Assembly (NCBI GenBank): GCA_964483375.1
Contig: CAZABJ010000044.1
Coordinates: forward strand, 1 to 23,609
Source of the DNA: JAUIEH01 sp964483375
GTDB taxonomy: Bacteria; Pseudomonadota; Alphaproteobacteria; Caulobacterales; Maricaulaceae
Reading direction: 5' to 3'
DNA: 23,609 nucleotides
Notes under the pieces: model-generated
Told to the model about the DNA's origin: nothing
What the model saw: only the letters and a program-made list of their open reading frames with translations
Database searches by the model: none
Program-made: the position numbers and the translations under genes
Shown: positions 23,404 to 23,609 of the stretch, in pieces
Position numbering within the stretch: the stretch's first letter is position 1
How the letters are laid out: every line of letters starts with the position of its first letter

Positions 23404-23609
23404 GATCAAGCCGATCGAGGAATTAGTACTGGTCAGCTTCACGTATTGCTACGCTTCCACACCCAGCCTATCAACGTGGTGGTCTTCCACGCCTCTCAGC
23501 GAGACCTAGTTTCGAGGCGGGTTTCCCGCTTAGATGCCTTCAGCGGTTATCCCTTCCGCACATAGCTACCCTGCAATGCCGCTGGCGCGACAACAGGTCC
23601 ACCAGAGGT
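23404..23609 (-). rRNA. rrl: 23S ribosomal RNA, 3' end (partial)
   Basis: The last roughly 206 bases of 23S rRNA, minus strand, running off the right edge. Conserved 3' blocks are readable: AGCGGGAAACCCGCC with CGCTGAAGGCATCTAAG just before it, GACCACCACGTTGATAGGC, GGGTGTGGAAGCG, and the terminal TACTAAT followed by CTTGATC. The exact 3' end is set by analogy and could shift by a few bases. The rest of the operon, including 16S, lies to the right. Confidence 0.95.

Noticed and set aside
22921..23442. 173-residue minus-strand frame covering 5S rRNA and the end of 23S
   Set aside because: The DNA is rRNA; the frame is open by chance.

Overview
This window looks like the chromosome of an alphaproteobacterium of the Caulobacterales/Maricaulales (Hyphomonadaceae-like) type. 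The DNA is GC-rich. It encodes a MipZ-family ATPase, a TadG-like protein, a phasin, DUF1489, a DinB with an N-terminal cysteine module and a clpS-clpA pair. Apart from one assembly gap of 100 N (18662-18761), this is a normal, densely coding housekeeping region. I see no prophage, insertion sequence, CRISPR array or defence island.

Layout. The left edge carries the 3' part of a tRNA, probably tRNA-Val(UAC). Plus-strand genes follow: DNA polymerase IV, a RidA-family protein, a FemAB-like acyltransferase, a secreted protein of unknown function and a HIT hydrolase that overlaps it. From 4700 to 9571 the genes are on the minus strand: a lipoprotein with a long low-complexity linker, a small ORF, clpA, clpS and a phasin. 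The phasin diverges from a plus-strand D-Ala-D-Ala carboxypeptidase that ends in a SPOR domain. Their shared upstream region contains a perfect 17-bp palindrome next to a good sigma70-type promoter for the phasin.

From 11146 to 13316 there is a minus-strand group: a SPOR lipoprotein, a MipZ-like ATPase whose P-loop has lost both lysines, and a membrane-anchored J-domain protein. With the carboxypeptidase this makes an envelope and division neighbourhood, and two CtrA-box-like sequences lie upstream of the two SPOR genes. panC diverges from the SPOR lipoprotein.

The rest of the window is on the minus strand: DUF1489, two tandem paralogous secreted proteins of unknown function, and the biotin-carrying subunit of an acyl-CoA (probably methylcrotonyl-CoA) carboxylase. 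Across the assembly gap lies a LiuC-like enoyl-CoA hydratase, so these two probably belong to leucine degradation. Then come a TadG-like protein, three secreted or uncharacterised proteins and an ArsC arsenate reductase. The right edge is the end of an rRNA operon (partial 23S, then 5S) on the minus strand, with an 11-bp inverted repeat bracketing the 5S gene.

The most interesting items are the degenerate MipZ-like ATPase and its envelope neighbourhood, the tandem secreted paralogs and the phasin/carboxypeptidase palindrome. No clearly new multi-gene system is evident. All family assignments are from motif recognition by eye.
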